From positions 1-64,000 of the forward strand of contig NZ_PYOG01000003.1 of NCBI RefSeq assembly GCF_003026815.1: a DNA stretch of 64,000 nt. Reading direction: 5' to 3'. The stretch comes from Photobacterium damselae. GTDB lineage: Bacteria > Pseudomonadota > Gammaproteobacteria > Enterobacterales > Vibrionaceae. Shown here piece after piece: positions 54,845 through 63,981 of this stretch. The notes under the pieces are model-generated. The model did not search any database. It had not been told where the DNA came from and worked only from the letters and a program-made list of their open reading frames with translations. Every line of letters starts with the position of its first letter. The stretch's first letter is position 1. Both the position numbers and the translations under genes were made by a program.

Positions 54845-55276
54845 GTGACTCAATTAAGTCTAGAAGCGATTCGCCAACAACTCACCGAGCGTCATTTTCA
54901 CGCAGATAAAGTTAAGATTGTCACTGTTGAAGCGATGGATCCAGCTGATTTAGAAAGCTGTACAACAGTTGAAAATGAAACTTTCTATAATAGCTATATG
55001 AATGTTATTTATGGCAAGGGCGATCGTTACGTTTTGGGCTACCGCTGTAATGAAGCCGAAATTATTGATCAAGCTATCATCCGTAAAGGTGATAAATACT
55101 ATGATCCAACACTACAAGCAAATAGTGATAATTTCGAACCTTATCAATTTGCTCTTCTTACTGAATTTCAAGTTTTCGATATGATGAAGAATGCGAAATC
55201 AAATAAAGACTTTCCGCCTGACGTTGACTTCTTATTTGCTCGAGCAAAATACTATAAAAACATTATTAATAAGTAA
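54845..55276 (+). CDS. Hypothetical protein, 143 aa
   Basis: A soluble 143-residue protein that I do not recognise. It has an acidic N-terminal part (SLEAIRQQLTERHFHADKVKIVTV), an aromatic middle (YNSYMNVIYGKGDRYVLGYRC) and a helical end (LLTEFQVFDMMKNAKSNKDFP). The start appears to be a GTG at 54845 with no strong ribosome site. A good terminator follows, which supports it as a real gene. Confidence 0.65.
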   Translation: MTQLSLEAIRQQLTERHFHADKVKIVTVEAMDPADLESCTTVENETFYNSYMNVIYGKGDRYVLGYRCNEAEIIDQAIIRKGDKYYDPTLQANSDNFEPYQFALLTEFQVFDMMKNAKSNKDFPPDVDFLFARAKYYKNIINK

Positions 55277-55298
55277 TAGAGCTCATTAATTTACAAAT

Positions 55299-55321
55299 AA
55301 AGGGAGGTAGTCGCTCCCTTT
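55299..55321 (+). terminator. Terminator after the 143-aa hypothetical gene
   Basis: AAAGGGAG at 55299-55306 pairs with CTCCCTTT at 55314-55321 around a seven-base loop. Confidence 0.85.
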
Positions 55322-55334
55322 ATATTACTGATTT

Positions 55335-55571
55335 TCAATAACAAGTAATCGCGATACCTATCTCTGATGCTAAGCTTTGTAACTGCTCTTCTGTGTCTAA
55401 TTTAATCGACCAACTAAGACCACTTCCTGTTGCTGTTACAACATTAGCGCCAGCAATCAATGTTATTTCATCAACTTGGGATTGCAGCGATACCCTAGCC
55501 TCACCGTTTAATCGAATAACGACTTCACGCTGATTCGCAATAATTTTTCCTTGAGAAAATTCAATGATCAT
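55335..55571 (-). CDS. DUF3389-like small protein
   Basis: A 78-residue protein with the look of the vibrio family DUF3389: MIIEFSQGKIIANQREVVIRL, VDEITLIAGANVVTATG and LSWSIKLDTEEQLQSL. Function unknown. Its ATG overlaps the stop of the thioesterase gene by 4 bp (ATGA), so the two are translationally coupled. Confidence 0.7.
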   Translation of the reverse strand: MIIEFSQGKIIANQREVVIRLNGEARVSLQSQVDEITLIAGANVVTATGSGLSWSIKLDTEEQLQSLASEIGIAITCY

Positions 55572-56002
55572 GATTCTTTCTTTTTATGTTTCATCACAGC
55601 GATAGTTAAACGGCTTGTACACACTAAGCGATCTCGCTCATCAACAATATCTATTTGCCAAACTTGTGTTGTCACCCCTAAGTGGGTTGGTTTAGCAATA
55701 CCTTTAACAAAACCACTACGCATCGCTCTAACATGATTGGCATTAATATCTAAACCAACACAATAGTGGCCTTCTGAAACACAATAATTGGCAGCTATTG
55801 AACCTAGAGTTTCAGCTAACACAACCGATGCTCCGCCATGCAACATCCCTAATGGCTGGTGTGTCCGATGATCTACGGGCATGGATGCCGTTAAACTTTC
55901 ATCATCAAATGAAACATACTCAATACCAAGATGCTCAACTAACGTATTTTTTGACGTTGCATTCAAGTCTTCGAGCGTAAAATGACGCTTCCAAATCGAC
56001 AT
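55568..56002 (-). CDS. menI: Hotdog-fold acyl-CoA thioesterase (MenI/YdiI)
   Basis: A 144-residue hotdog thioesterase very like E. coli YdiI (MenI), which hydrolyses 1,4-dihydroxy-2-naphthoyl-CoA in menaquinone synthesis and also other acyl-CoAs. Blocks seen are IWKRHFTLEDLNA, the catalytic region HQPLGMLHGGASVVLAETLGS (acid in AET), INANHVRAMRSG and QVWQIDIVDERDRLVCTSRLT. It stands at the head of a two-gene unit with the DUF3389-like gene. The physiological substrate is not certain from sequence. Confidence 0.87.
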   Translation of the reverse strand: MSIWKRHFTLEDLNATSKNTLVEHLGIEYVSFDDESLTASMPVDHRTHQPLGMLHGGASVVLAETLGSIAANYCVSEGHYCVGLDINANHVRAMRSGFVKGIAKPTHLGVTTQVWQIDIVDERDRLVCTSRLTIAVMKHKKKES

Positions 56003-56092
56003 ACTAGCCCCTTTTTAAATGATCTATTGAATTTTAACGAAGTTAATACGATAACCCAAGCGATGATCTAGGTAACCAAAAAGAATACCTAC

Positions 56093-56117
56093 AAAAAAAG
56101 GCATCCGAAGATGCCTT
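56093..56117 (-). terminator. Terminator of the OmpA-family gene
   Basis: AAGGCATC at 56098-56105 pairs with GATGCCTT at 56110-56117 around a CGAA loop, followed on the minus strand by seven T, just past the stop at 56140. Confidence 0.9.
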
Positions 56118-56139
56118 ATTATTACAAAAGTAAACTCAA

Positions 56140-57147
56140 TTACTCAGCAAGAACTTGAGTTACTGTTTCAATATCGATTGAAGGAGAAACGATCTCAACA
56201 CGACGGTTCTGTGCGCGACCTTCTTCTGTTTGGTTAGAAGCAACTGGATCTGCTTCACCACGGCCTTCAGCAATGATACGAGAACCATCAACATTTAGGT
56301 GTGCACGAAGCGCATCAGCGACAGCATCTGCACGACGCTCAGACAGTTTCTGGTTGTAGGCTTCAGAACCTTTGCTATCGGTATAACCAACAACATAGAT
56401 TTGTGCTGCATCTTGCTCTTGTAGACGCTGCTCAAATGGAACTAGCTTAGCTGCATCACCGGTAGAAATTGATGAGCTATCAAAGGCAAATGGAACAGCC
56501 AGTTTAAGCTCTTCTAAAGTCGCAACAGAGACTTGATCTACATATACAGGTTCTGCTACTGGCTCTGGAGCGCCCCAGCTATACACTAGGCTTAGACCAT
56601 AGAAGTGAGTATCCCAATTTGCGCGAACATCTTTATCTTTTAATTCTACATCATGGTAGTACTGGTATTCTAGACGAGCAGATAAATGATCATCTAAGAA
56701 GAACTCAAGACCTGCACCTGCAGTACCTACTACACCGTCATCTTTATATTTCTCTGCACCAAAGCCTTTCGCTTCTGAGAAGTAGTATGCACCACCCAGT
56801 TTCGCATAAAGACCCATATAGTCTGTTGCATGCCATGTAAATTTACCAACAAGATCGATCGCCTGTTGATCAACACGCATTTTATAATCATTATTAAACT
56901 CAGCACGGCCTAGCCAAGTGTAGCCAGTTTCAACCGCGAACCAAGGAGTTACGTTGTAACCTGCAAACAAACCACCGCCCATATCATCGCGGTCAAATGC
57001 AGAATTACTATCTACGCCATCCACTGAAATATCATTATAGTGAGTAGCACCAACTCGGAAACCCGCATACCATGGGTTATCTGCTGCTGCGTTAGCGACA
57101 CCTGAAATTAGAAGTGCCAACGGAAGAACATAACGAACTTTAGACAT
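56140..57147 (-). CDS. ompA: OmpA-family outer-membrane protein
   Basis: A 335-residue protein: signal peptide (YVLPLALLISGVANA), an eight-stranded barrel (NPWYAGFRVGATHYND to YGLSLVYSWG) and a hinge (APEPVAEPVYVDQ). A C-terminal OmpA-like domain binds peptidoglycan (VVGYTDSKGSEAYNQKLSERRADAVADAL and EGRAQNRRVEI). It stabilises the envelope by bridging the outer membrane to the wall. The gene has its own long upstream region and a strong terminator, as expected for a highly expressed gene. Confidence 0.93.
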   Translation of the reverse strand: MSKVRYVLPLALLISGVANAAADNPWYAGFRVGATHYNDISVDGVDSNSAFDRDDMGGGLFAGYNVTPWFAVETGYTWLGRAEFNNDYKMRVDQQAIDLVGKFTWHATDYMGLYAKLGGAYYFSEAKGFGAEKYKDDGVVGTAGAGLEFFLDDHLSARLEYQYYHDVELKDKDVRANWDTHFYGLSLVYSWGAPEPVAEPVYVDQVSVATLEELKLAVPFAFDSSSISTGDAAKLVPFEQRLQEQDAAQIYVVGYTDSKGSEAYNQKLSERRADAVADALRAHLNVDGSRIIAEGRGEADPVASNQTEEGRAQNRRVEIVSPSIDIETVTQVLAE

Positions 57148-57535
57148 GAAATTATCCTTTTATTTTTTTACCACTGCCTTGTTGTTTTAGTCTAGAGATC
57201 TTAGCTAATACAAACCAAGGTCACAAAAGTGTTACCGACATCACATTTACATAGCAAATGATTAATCTAAACATTTATAGATTAACATAATATTTTATTT
57301 TAACCACAAATGTTATAAAGAATAGTAAATTAAATCAATTAGATATCAATAGACATTTGGTGAAAGATTATCACTATAATTTTGTTAAAAACCGATAGCA
57401 TTTCACTAAAAATTTATATCGTTATGCACTATCAATTCCATAGTTTTCTTAACGTTTAATTGATTGTAATAATCAAGTAAAATAGCTCACAGAATATTTT
57501 TTGAGCTGCATAGGCAGGATATTGAGTACAACGCT
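57148..57535. other. Divergent promoter region of ompA and the FAD oxidoreductase
   Basis: About 390 bp of AT-rich DNA. The part next to ompA must hold its promoter and leader. Close to the FAD-oxidoreductase side lies a 17-bp dyad, TTGATT.GTAAT.AATCAA at 57460-57476, which could be an operator. No small gene is apparent. Confidence 0.4.
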
Positions 57536-59014
57536 ATGGTTTTTCATAACAATAATAAACAATCAAACTGTAAAGTAGGTATTATTGGTGGTGGTGTGGC
57601 AGGTTCTACTGCAGCATTGCGTCTTGCCGAATTGGGTATCGATGTTGAGCTATTTGAAGAAGGTAAAAGCCTAGTTAATGGTCCTCCTATCTGCCACCTT
57701 CATGCCGGTGGTAACCTTTATCGTGAAATTAGTGATGAACAATGTGCGGTATTACTCAAACAATCCATTGATACTGTTAGAGCTTACCCCGCTTCTGTTA
57801 ATGTGCGCCCTACGGTGTTAGCTGTTCCCACTCATGATGCTGGCGACCCTAAAGAGTTACTGCCACGCTTAACTATGTTACAACATCTTTATGCTCAACT
57901 GGTTCAACAAGATCCATGTAATTCAGTTCTGGGGAACCCTGATGATTACTATCGTCTATATAATGAAGCAGATATAACGGCACTCGCAGCTCTTGAACAA
58001 CCTCTTAGTCCACAAACTCCCGATGAATGGATGATTCCTGTCGCAAAATCGATTAACCCGAAACAATTTAAGTACCCTATTGTGATGGTTCAAGAGTACG
58101 GTCTGAGTGTCTTTCGAATAGCCGCAACTGTCAGTCTAGCGCTAGCACAAAAAAGTAACTGCATCGTGCACACTTCAACTAAAGTGACGAACCTCTGTTA
58201 TCTAGCGGATTCTCAATCTTGGACGCTGGAATATTCAAATAACAGTATAAATAAGCCACAAACCAAACACTTTGATTATATTGTCAATGCAAGTGGGTTT
58301 AGAACAGGAACTATCGACGATCTTATTCATGTAAAAAGAGACCGTTTAGTAGAGTTTAAATCGGCTTATGTTACACACTGGCAAGATTGTCACGCACAAT
58401 GGCCGGAAGTGATCTTCCATGGCGAACGAGGAACTCCGCAAGGTATGGCACAATTAACGCCATATCCAAACGGTTACTTCCAACTTCATGGTATGACTGA
58501 AGATATTACTTTATTCAAAGATGGCTTAGTTCATAGTACAACCACTAGCTCTCAACCACATTTAGCAGCTAGTTTTTTAACAAAAATATCTGATCGTTGG
58601 CAGCAACAAGAAGTGTCTGAGCGAACAGAACGTGCCATTGCTCATATGAGTCAATTTGTACCAAGCTTCACCACAGCTACGGTTGGTGGAATGCCTCTAT
58701 TTGGCGCTCAACAAATACCGGGGTTAGATCCTACGCTTCGTGCTGCTGATGTCTCATTTGCAGCACAACGCTATGCTCGTTCAGAAATTGTCAAAGCCTC
58801 TTCTGCTTTAAGTGCGGCAAATGAAATCGTTGCCGATCTTATTGCCAATAAACTGATTGATCCGCTTAATAATACAGACATTATTGAAGAAGAATTTAAA
58901 ACCAACCAAACCCTTTCATTAGATGATGTTGTCAATAAAGCTGTAGCAATTGCCAAAGAGCGTGGATACCCTCAAGAACTCGCAATACCAACAGGCTATC
59001 AGCGAGCAATTTAG
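57536..59014 (+). CDS. FAD-dependent oxidoreductase
   Basis: A 492-residue protein with an N-terminal FAD-binding fold (VGIIGGGVAGSTAALRLAELGIDVELFEEGK) and the DAO-type topology. A GMPLFGAQQIPGLDPTLRAADVSF region, read in parts, marks the C-terminal flavin site. There is no signal peptide. It is not one of the common amino-acid oxidases that I can name, and the substrate is unknown. It stands alone and is convergent with dbpA. Confidence 0.83.
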   Translation: MVFHNNNKQSNCKVGIIGGGVAGSTAALRLAELGIDVELFEEGKSLVNGPPICHLHAGGNLYREISDEQCAVLLKQSIDTVRAYPASVNVRPTVLAVPTHDAGDPKELLPRLTMLQHLYAQLVQQDPCNSVLGNPDDYYRLYNEADITALAALEQPLSPQTPDEWMIPVAKSINPKQFKYPIVMVQEYGLSVFRIAATVSLALAQKSNCIVHTSTKVTNLCYLADSQSWTLEYSNNSINKPQTKHFDYIVNASGFRTGTIDDLIHVKRDRLVEFKSAYVTHWQDCHAQWPEVIFHGERGTPQGMAQLTPYPNGYFQLHGMTEDITLFKDGLVHSTTTSSQPHLAASFLTKISDRWQQQEVSERTERAIAHMSQFVPSFTTATVGGMPLFGAQQIPGLDPTLRAADVSFAAQRYARSEIVKASSALSAANEIVADLIANKLIDPLNNTDIIEEEFKTNQTLSLDDVVNKAVAIAKERGYPQELAIPTGYQRAI

Positions 59015-59032
59015 TTTTTATAAGCATAAATG

Positions 59033-59065
59033 AAAAGCAGAGCCTAAATTTAGAGCTCTGCTTTT
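59033..59065. terminator. Bidirectional terminator
   Basis: AAAAGCAGAGC at 59033-59043 pairs with GCTCTGCTTTT at 59055-59065 between the convergent FAD-oxidoreductase and dbpA genes. Confidence 0.9.
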
Positions 59066-59095
59066 GTTTATTTATACTGTTTATCTTGTCACAAC

Positions 59096-60493
59096 TTAGC
59101 CGCGGATCATGCGAGCTCGGAAGTTACGACCTTTGATCTTACCATTTTCCAGTTTTTTCAGTGCTGCTTTAGCAATATCGCGCTGTACAGACACATAAGC
59201 ACAGTAATCAAAGATATGAATCTTACCTACTTGGCTGCCTTGGATAGACTTATCACCGCCAGTTAGTGCGCCTAAGATATCTCCAGGGCGAACTTTTTGC
59301 TTTTTACCGCCGTCAATCAATAATGTCACCATTGCAGGACGGTATGGCGGTTGATTTAATACACTTTGATCCGGTAATGCTTCGCCAGAAATTGGGCGAT
59401 CAAGGTAATCTTCAAGTAAAGCGACTTTATAGTGTTCTTTATCACTAAATAATGAACACGCAATACCTTTACTTCCAGCACGACCAGTACGACCAATACG
59501 GTGCACATGCACTTCAGTATCACGCGCTAGGTGGTAGTTAATCACAGCATCAAGAGCATCAATATCAAGGCCACGAGCGGCAACATCGGTTGCAACTAAA
59601 ATAGAACAGCTCTTATTAGCCAAGCGAACTAATGTTCTGTCACGCTCTCGTTGTTCCAGATCACCATGAAGCGCTAGAGCACTAAAACCTTCGTCTACCA
59701 GCGTATCTGCCACTTCTTGAGCTTCTCGCTTAGTATTACAGAAAATAACCGCAGATTCTGGATGATGTTTAGCCAGTAACAAACGCACTGCATCCATACG
59801 CTCTTCATTATTATCTACTTTATAGAAATGCTGAGAGATACTGCTGTTATCGTGAGTCGCTTCCACTTTCACCATCGCAGGCTTATTCATAATGCTATTG
59901 GCAATCGAAGCAATTTGAGTTGGATATGTTGCACTAAATAGCAGTGTTTGGCGTTGCTTTGGTGCACAATCAATGACAGCATCAATGGCATCTTGGAAAC
60001 CCATCTCTAACATGCGATCGGCTTCATCTAAAACCAATGTATTTAGATTATCTAGCGAAAGGTTACCTTTACGTAAATGCTCTTCTACTCGACCTGGCGT
60101 ACCAACAATAATATGTGCACCGTGTTCAAGAGAGCCAATTTGCGGACCAAAAGGCATACCACCACACAATGTCAGTACTTTAATATTATGAATTGCACGA
60201 GCTAAACGACGGATCTCTTTAGCAACCTGATCAGCCAGTTCACGAGTTGGGCACAGAACCAATGTCTGTACACGAAAACGCTTAACATTAAGGTTATTAA
60301 GCAAACCCAAACCAAATGCCGCAGTTTTACCCGAGCCCGTCTTACCTTGAGCGATGATATCTTGACCCGCAAGAATAATAGGTAAACTTTGTGCTTGAAT
60401 AGGCGTCATCTTTTCGTAACCCAGCGATGCCAAGTTAGCTAAAAGATCGGGATGAAGATTTAATGTTGCAAATGAGGTCTGAGTCACAACCAT
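59096..60493 (-). CDS. dbpA: ATP-dependent RNA helicase DbpA
   Basis: A DEAD-box helicase that helps assemble the large ribosomal subunit by acting at helix 92 of 23S rRNA. All motifs are present: Q-motif (YEKMTPIQ), AQGKTGSGKT at residues 48-57, PTRELADQV, VLDEADRML, SAT, ATDVAARGLDIDAL and HRIGRTGRAG. The last 75 residues (VTLLIDGGKKQKVRPGDILGALTGG, KIHIFDYCAYVSVQR) form the DbpA-type RNA-binding domain that sets it apart from other DEAD-box proteins. Length 465 is normal. Confidence 0.95.
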   Translation of the reverse strand: MVVTQTSFATLNLHPDLLANLASLGYEKMTPIQAQSLPIILAGQDIIAQGKTGSGKTAAFGLGLLNNLNVKRFRVQTLVLCPTRELADQVAKEIRRLARAIHNIKVLTLCGGMPFGPQIGSLEHGAHIIVGTPGRVEEHLRKGNLSLDNLNTLVLDEADRMLEMGFQDAIDAVIDCAPKQRQTLLFSATYPTQIASIANSIMNKPAMVKVEATHDNSSISQHFYKVDNNEERMDAVRLLLAKHHPESAVIFCNTKREAQEVADTLVDEGFSALALHGDLEQRERDRTLVRLANKSCSILVATDVAARGLDIDALDAVINYHLARDTEVHVHRIGRTGRAGSKGIACSLFSDKEHYKVALLEDYLDRPISGEALPDQSVLNQPPYRPAMVTLLIDGGKKQKVRPGDILGALTGGDKSIQGSQVGKIHIFDYCAYVSVQRDIAKAALKKLENGKIKGRNFRARMIRG

Positions 60494-60543
60494 GTCCTGC
60501 TAGAAAAAAGGTTTTGGAGTATATCATTAACTAGCAAGTTATA

Positions 60544-60567
60544 CCGAGCTGTATTTAAACAGCTCGG
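60544..60567. terminator. Hairpin after the alkaline phosphatase gene
   Basis: CCGAGCTG at 60544-60551 pairs with CAGCTCGG at 60560-60567 around an AT loop, between the phosphatase stop and the dbpA start. The T-tract is weak. Confidence 0.5.
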
Positions 60568-60577
60568 CGCAAATACT

Positions 60578-62155
60578 CTATTTCACCTGAGATTTAATAT
60601 ATTCGCCTAATTCTGAATGATGCAAAATCTTCGAAACAGGTAGAATGACATCACTTGGTCCCCATGCGAACACATTAACTGGCGTATGAGTGTGAGTTCC
60701 TGTTCCCCATACGATATTTTGCTTTGTTCCCTGCACTCTTGCTAACAAATTTGTTCTGTCATTGTAAGGATAGAAAGCATCAAAATCATGAATCGCTGGA
60801 ATCGTACTTTCTGATAAATAACTATGCCCATCCACGTGGTAAGGGTTAGTTTTATCCGTTAATACCGCTTTTGCTTGTGCTTCAGTAATTGCAAATTCAC
60901 TGTTGTTATTCACAATTTTCATTAACTGCTTTGCTGTCTGCTTATCCTTTGGCAGCTGCCCAAACTCAGTTAACATTCCAGAATATGTTTTTTTCTGTTG
61001 ATATAACCCATCTAAGATTGTGAATGCTCCAAAGTTAAAATTTGGCGCATAATCGCGTTGAGCAAAAGCCTCACCAGAACGTTTCTGCGGCTCAGGTAAC
61101 TGATATCCCGAGTAACTAAAACCAAATGATCCTGTTTCATGGTCTGCGGTAACAATCACTAATGTATCATCTCGCCCTTTAGCCCATTGATAAACAGCAT
61201 CAATAGTATTATCAAATTTTAACATTTCATGCAGCATGGTACCTGCATCATTGCTATGACCCGCCCAATCAATCTGACCGCCTTCAACCATTAGGAAAAA
61301 TCCTTTGTCGTTTTTAGCTAGGACTTCCAACGCCTTTTCCGTCATTTCACGCAATGTTGGTTGAGTACGAGCAGGATCTTCCTTAGTTTTACTGTATTCA
61401 ATGCCGTCAGCCATTCCTGAGCTCGCAAATAAACCCAGCACCTTACTGCCTGTAGCTTCTTCTAACATCTGTTTATTAAATACAAGACTGTAACCTAAGT
61501 CTTTAGCTTCTAATAGTAAGTTACGTTCATCTTTTCGTTTTGATTTTAACCCAACATCACCATGTGTTAGGGTCTGTAATTGTTGGTAAATTTCGCCTTG
61601 TTGGTTTGCTGATTGTGGAATCCAGTTACGCAAGCCTCCTGATAACAGCACATCGACTTGAGTTGCTAACATATCTGAGGCTATTTCATTTTCTAATGAA
61701 CGATGCGGTTGATGAGCAGCAAAAGCCGCAGGTGTTGCGTGGGTCATACGAGTATCAGAAACCAGCCCTGTTGCTTTACCCATACGCTTTGCTTTCTCTA
61801 ATACCGTTTCAATAGCGTTACCGTCAGGATCAATACCAATCACCTCAGAACCTGTCGAGATACCGGTCGCTAACATAGTCGCAGAACATGCTGAATCCAC
61901 AACGATGGCATCATCAGGATGAGTTAATGATGAACCAATCACACCATCTTGAGCTAATTGATAAAGGGCGGTTGGTTTGCCCTTATATATCGAGTTTGGT
62001 GCTAACTTAGCGTAACTTTCAAGCAAACCGACCTGCTGAGGCCCCATACCATCACCAATCATTAATATGACATTTTTTATTTCGGCAGAATGGGCGTTAA
62101 GAGAGAGGGTCGAGGCCGCAATAATTGTTGCCAACGGTTTAATGTACTTGTTCAT
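60578..62155 (-). CDS. phoA: PhoA-type alkaline phosphatase
   Basis: A periplasmic phosphomonoesterase of 525 residues, close to the cold-active Vibrio alkaline phosphatase. The signal peptide (IIAASTLSLNAHSA) precedes IKNVILMIGDGMGPQQVG. The nucleophile serine is in VVDSACSATML (residue 88). The metal ligands are in VSDTRMTHATPAAFAAH, VEGGQIDWAGHSNDAG, VTADHETGSFG and TGTHTHTPVNVFAWG. It is longer than E. coli PhoA because of surface inserts typical of the Vibrio group. A Pho box about 62 bp upstream predicts induction on phosphate starvation. Confidence 0.94.
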   Translation of the reverse strand: MNKYIKPLATIIAASTLSLNAHSAEIKNVILMIGDGMGPQQVGLLESYAKLAPNSIYKGKPTALYQLAQDGVIGSSLTHPDDAIVVDSACSATMLATGISTGSEVIGIDPDGNAIETVLEKAKRMGKATGLVSDTRMTHATPAAFAAHQPHRSLENEIASDMLATQVDVLLSGGLRNWIPQSANQQGEIYQQLQTLTHGDVGLKSKRKDERNLLLEAKDLGYSLVFNKQMLEEATGSKVLGLFASSGMADGIEYSKTKEDPARTQPTLREMTEKALEVLAKNDKGFFLMVEGGQIDWAGHSNDAGTMLHEMLKFDNTIDAVYQWAKGRDDTLVIVTADHETGSFGFSYSGYQLPEPQKRSGEAFAQRDYAPNFNFGAFTILDGLYQQKKTYSGMLTEFGQLPKDKQTAKQLMKIVNNNSEFAITEAQAKAVLTDKTNPYHVDGHSYLSESTIPAIHDFDAFYPYNDRTNLLARVQGTKQNIVWGTGTHTHTPVNVFAWGPSDVILPVSKILHHSELGEYIKSQVK

Positions 62156-62216
62156 TAATTATCCTTGTTTTTATTGATTCGGTTTTGATTAACTGGGCGT
62201 ATTTAAACAAGGATTT

Positions 62217-62234
62217 TTGACAGATTTATGGCGA
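62217..62234 (-). promoter_or_regulatory. Pho box of the alkaline phosphatase gene
   Basis: Read on the minus strand, TCGCCATAAATCTGTCAA matches the PhoB consensus CTGTCATAWAWCTGTCAY at 14 of 18 positions, with the second half almost perfect. It sits 62-79 bp before the start codon, and an AT-rich -10-like TAAATA follows. It predicts PhoB control. Confidence 0.7.
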
Positions 62235-62249
62235 TTTTAAGAAACAAAA

Positions 62250-62295
62250 AAGACACGTAAACTTTTGCCTATAATAGCGCGTCATTCCGTGTCTT
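62250..62295 (-). terminator. Terminator of the sulfatase gene
   Basis: AAGACACG at 62250-62257 pairs with CGTGTCTT at 62288-62295. On the minus strand it is followed by six T. The loop of 30 bases is long, but the position after the sulfatase stop fits. Confidence 0.6.
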
Positions 62296-62361
62296 AATTC
62301 TCTTTTATCTGTATTAGCAATAGGTTATCGCAACTAAAATATTCGAATCTAATAGGAATAA

Positions 62362-63981
62362 TTACAATAAATTTGTAGGGATACCCTCTTTTTCAAACCC
62401 AGCTAAGATTCGAGTAATAAAATCGCCCCCTTCTTTATCGAAATCCACCATTCCATATGGCAGAGCATTGTTAACAGGTAACCACTGTTTCATTGCTTGT
62501 TTTATTACTTGATAGTTAGGATCCGAGGCCAAATTATGATGCTCATTGGGATCGAGATTACGATCATAGAGCTCTTCTGAACCATCACGATAACGAATAT
62601 AAGTGTATTGCTCATCACGAATAGCATGACACTGATAGCCATAAGTCGTCACTGCAGGAATTTTTCTGTCAAAACGGGGATTATTCAGTAAAGGTTTTAA
62701 AGAGATGCCTTCATTCGTTGCTACTTTAGGTAAATGACAAAGCTCAATTAATGTTGGATACAGATCTAACAGGCTTACGGCTTCATCACACACTTGCCCT
62801 TTCTCTTGCTGCGGTAAGCGGATCATTAAAGGGACACGCGTCGATTCTTGCCACAGAGTTTGTTTACGATAATTCATATGCTCACCAAAGTTTTGGCCAT
62901 GATCCCCCCAAAACATCACAATGGTATTATTGGCATAAGGACTCTTTTCCAAAGCATCTAGAACTTTACCAACTTGAGCATCCATAAATGCAATACAGGC
63001 TAAATATGCTTGCACCAACTCTTTACGAATCCCTAATTTATTAACGGCGGCTGCATCACCTCCAGGAATAATACCTAGAGCTAACGCTTTCCCCATAAGT
63101 GGAATATCAGTCATCTCTTTTTCAATCGTTTCAGGTACGATAATACTCTCAAGAGGGAACATATCGAAATATTCACGGGGAGCAGTATAGGGAACATGAG
63201 GTCGGATGAAACCACAAGCTAAGAAAAACGGTTTCTCATAATGGCGTTGTAATCTTTCGACGGTCCAATCCGCAAAATATTCATCAGGCATCACACCACC
63301 ATTAGGAATATCATGACGATCTAATGCACCACTACATAAGCTAAACCCTCTAGTTCCGGGCCCATATTCTTGAGATTGAATAATTTGGCCCCCACCGACA
63401 GGAAACGGATAATACTTATGGTCATCCACACCATAAGAGCCATAACCGTAACCATTTGCTTTTAAATGCTCATCACGCGGTCCAATAACATACAAGGGTA
63501 TTTCCTCATCCCATTGCTCTTTGTGACGATAATCAGCAGTACCATGATGAGAAATCTTTCCCGAAGCCATAGTGTAATAGCCGTTATTTTTAAAATGTTG
63601 AGGTAATACAGGCGTTGAACCTAACACCTGTTCAGCGACAGGATCGAACGGCTTAATGCCCAACTCCTTATTGGTATAAAGACCCGTTGTTGTGGGCGCC
63701 ATTCCAGTTAGTAGCGCTGTACGAGATGGTCCACAGACTGGGACCTGACAATGAGCATTTCGAAATGCGGTCGACCGTTTATACAAACGATCGAGATTTG
63801 GGGTTTTAACTTGCGGGTGAGCTCCTAATGCGCCAATCCAATCATTAAGATCGTCTACTGCTAAAAATAACACATTAGGATGTTGCGTGGAGTGCTCCGC
63901 TTGCACAAAACAGCTGGAGGTTGCTGTCACCGCACCGACAGCTGCAGTTGATTTTAAAAATTTTCTTCTTGAAAGTTCCAT
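62362..63981 (-). CDS. Tat-exported type I sulfatase
   Basis: A 539-residue arylsulfatase-fold enzyme related to iduronate-2- and choline-sulfatases. A twin-arginine signal (LSRRKFLKSTAAVGAVTA) leads to the catalytic core. The FGly site is in VCGPSRTALLTG (Cys83), where the cysteine is changed to formylglycine. Metal ligands are in AVDDLNDW and FWGDHGQNFGEH. A second cysteine (residue 24) near the signal end could be lipidated. Modification by a cytosolic FGE or anSME before Tat export is expected; no such gene lies in the window. It ends at the window's right side with its own terminator and is likely a sulfate scavenger. Confidence 0.9.
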   Translation of the reverse strand: MELSRRKFLKSTAAVGAVTATSSCFVQAEHSTQHPNVLFLAVDDLNDWIGALGAHPQVKTPNLDRLYKRSTAFRNAHCQVPVCGPSRTALLTGMAPTTTGLYTNKELGIKPFDPVAEQVLGSTPVLPQHFKNNGYYTMASGKISHHGTADYRHKEQWDEEIPLYVIGPRDEHLKANGYGYGSYGVDDHKYYPFPVGGGQIIQSQEYGPGTRGFSLCSGALDRHDIPNGGVMPDEYFADWTVERLQRHYEKPFFLACGFIRPHVPYTAPREYFDMFPLESIIVPETIEKEMTDIPLMGKALALGIIPGGDAAAVNKLGIRKELVQAYLACIAFMDAQVGKVLDALEKSPYANNTIVMFWGDHGQNFGEHMNYRKQTLWQESTRVPLMIRLPQQEKGQVCDEAVSLLDLYPTLIELCHLPKVATNEGISLKPLLNNPRFDRKIPAVTTYGYQCHAIRDEQYTYIRYRDGSEELYDRNLDPNEHHNLASDPNYQVIKQAMKQWLPVNNALPYGMVDFDKEGGDFITRILAGFEKEGIPTNLL

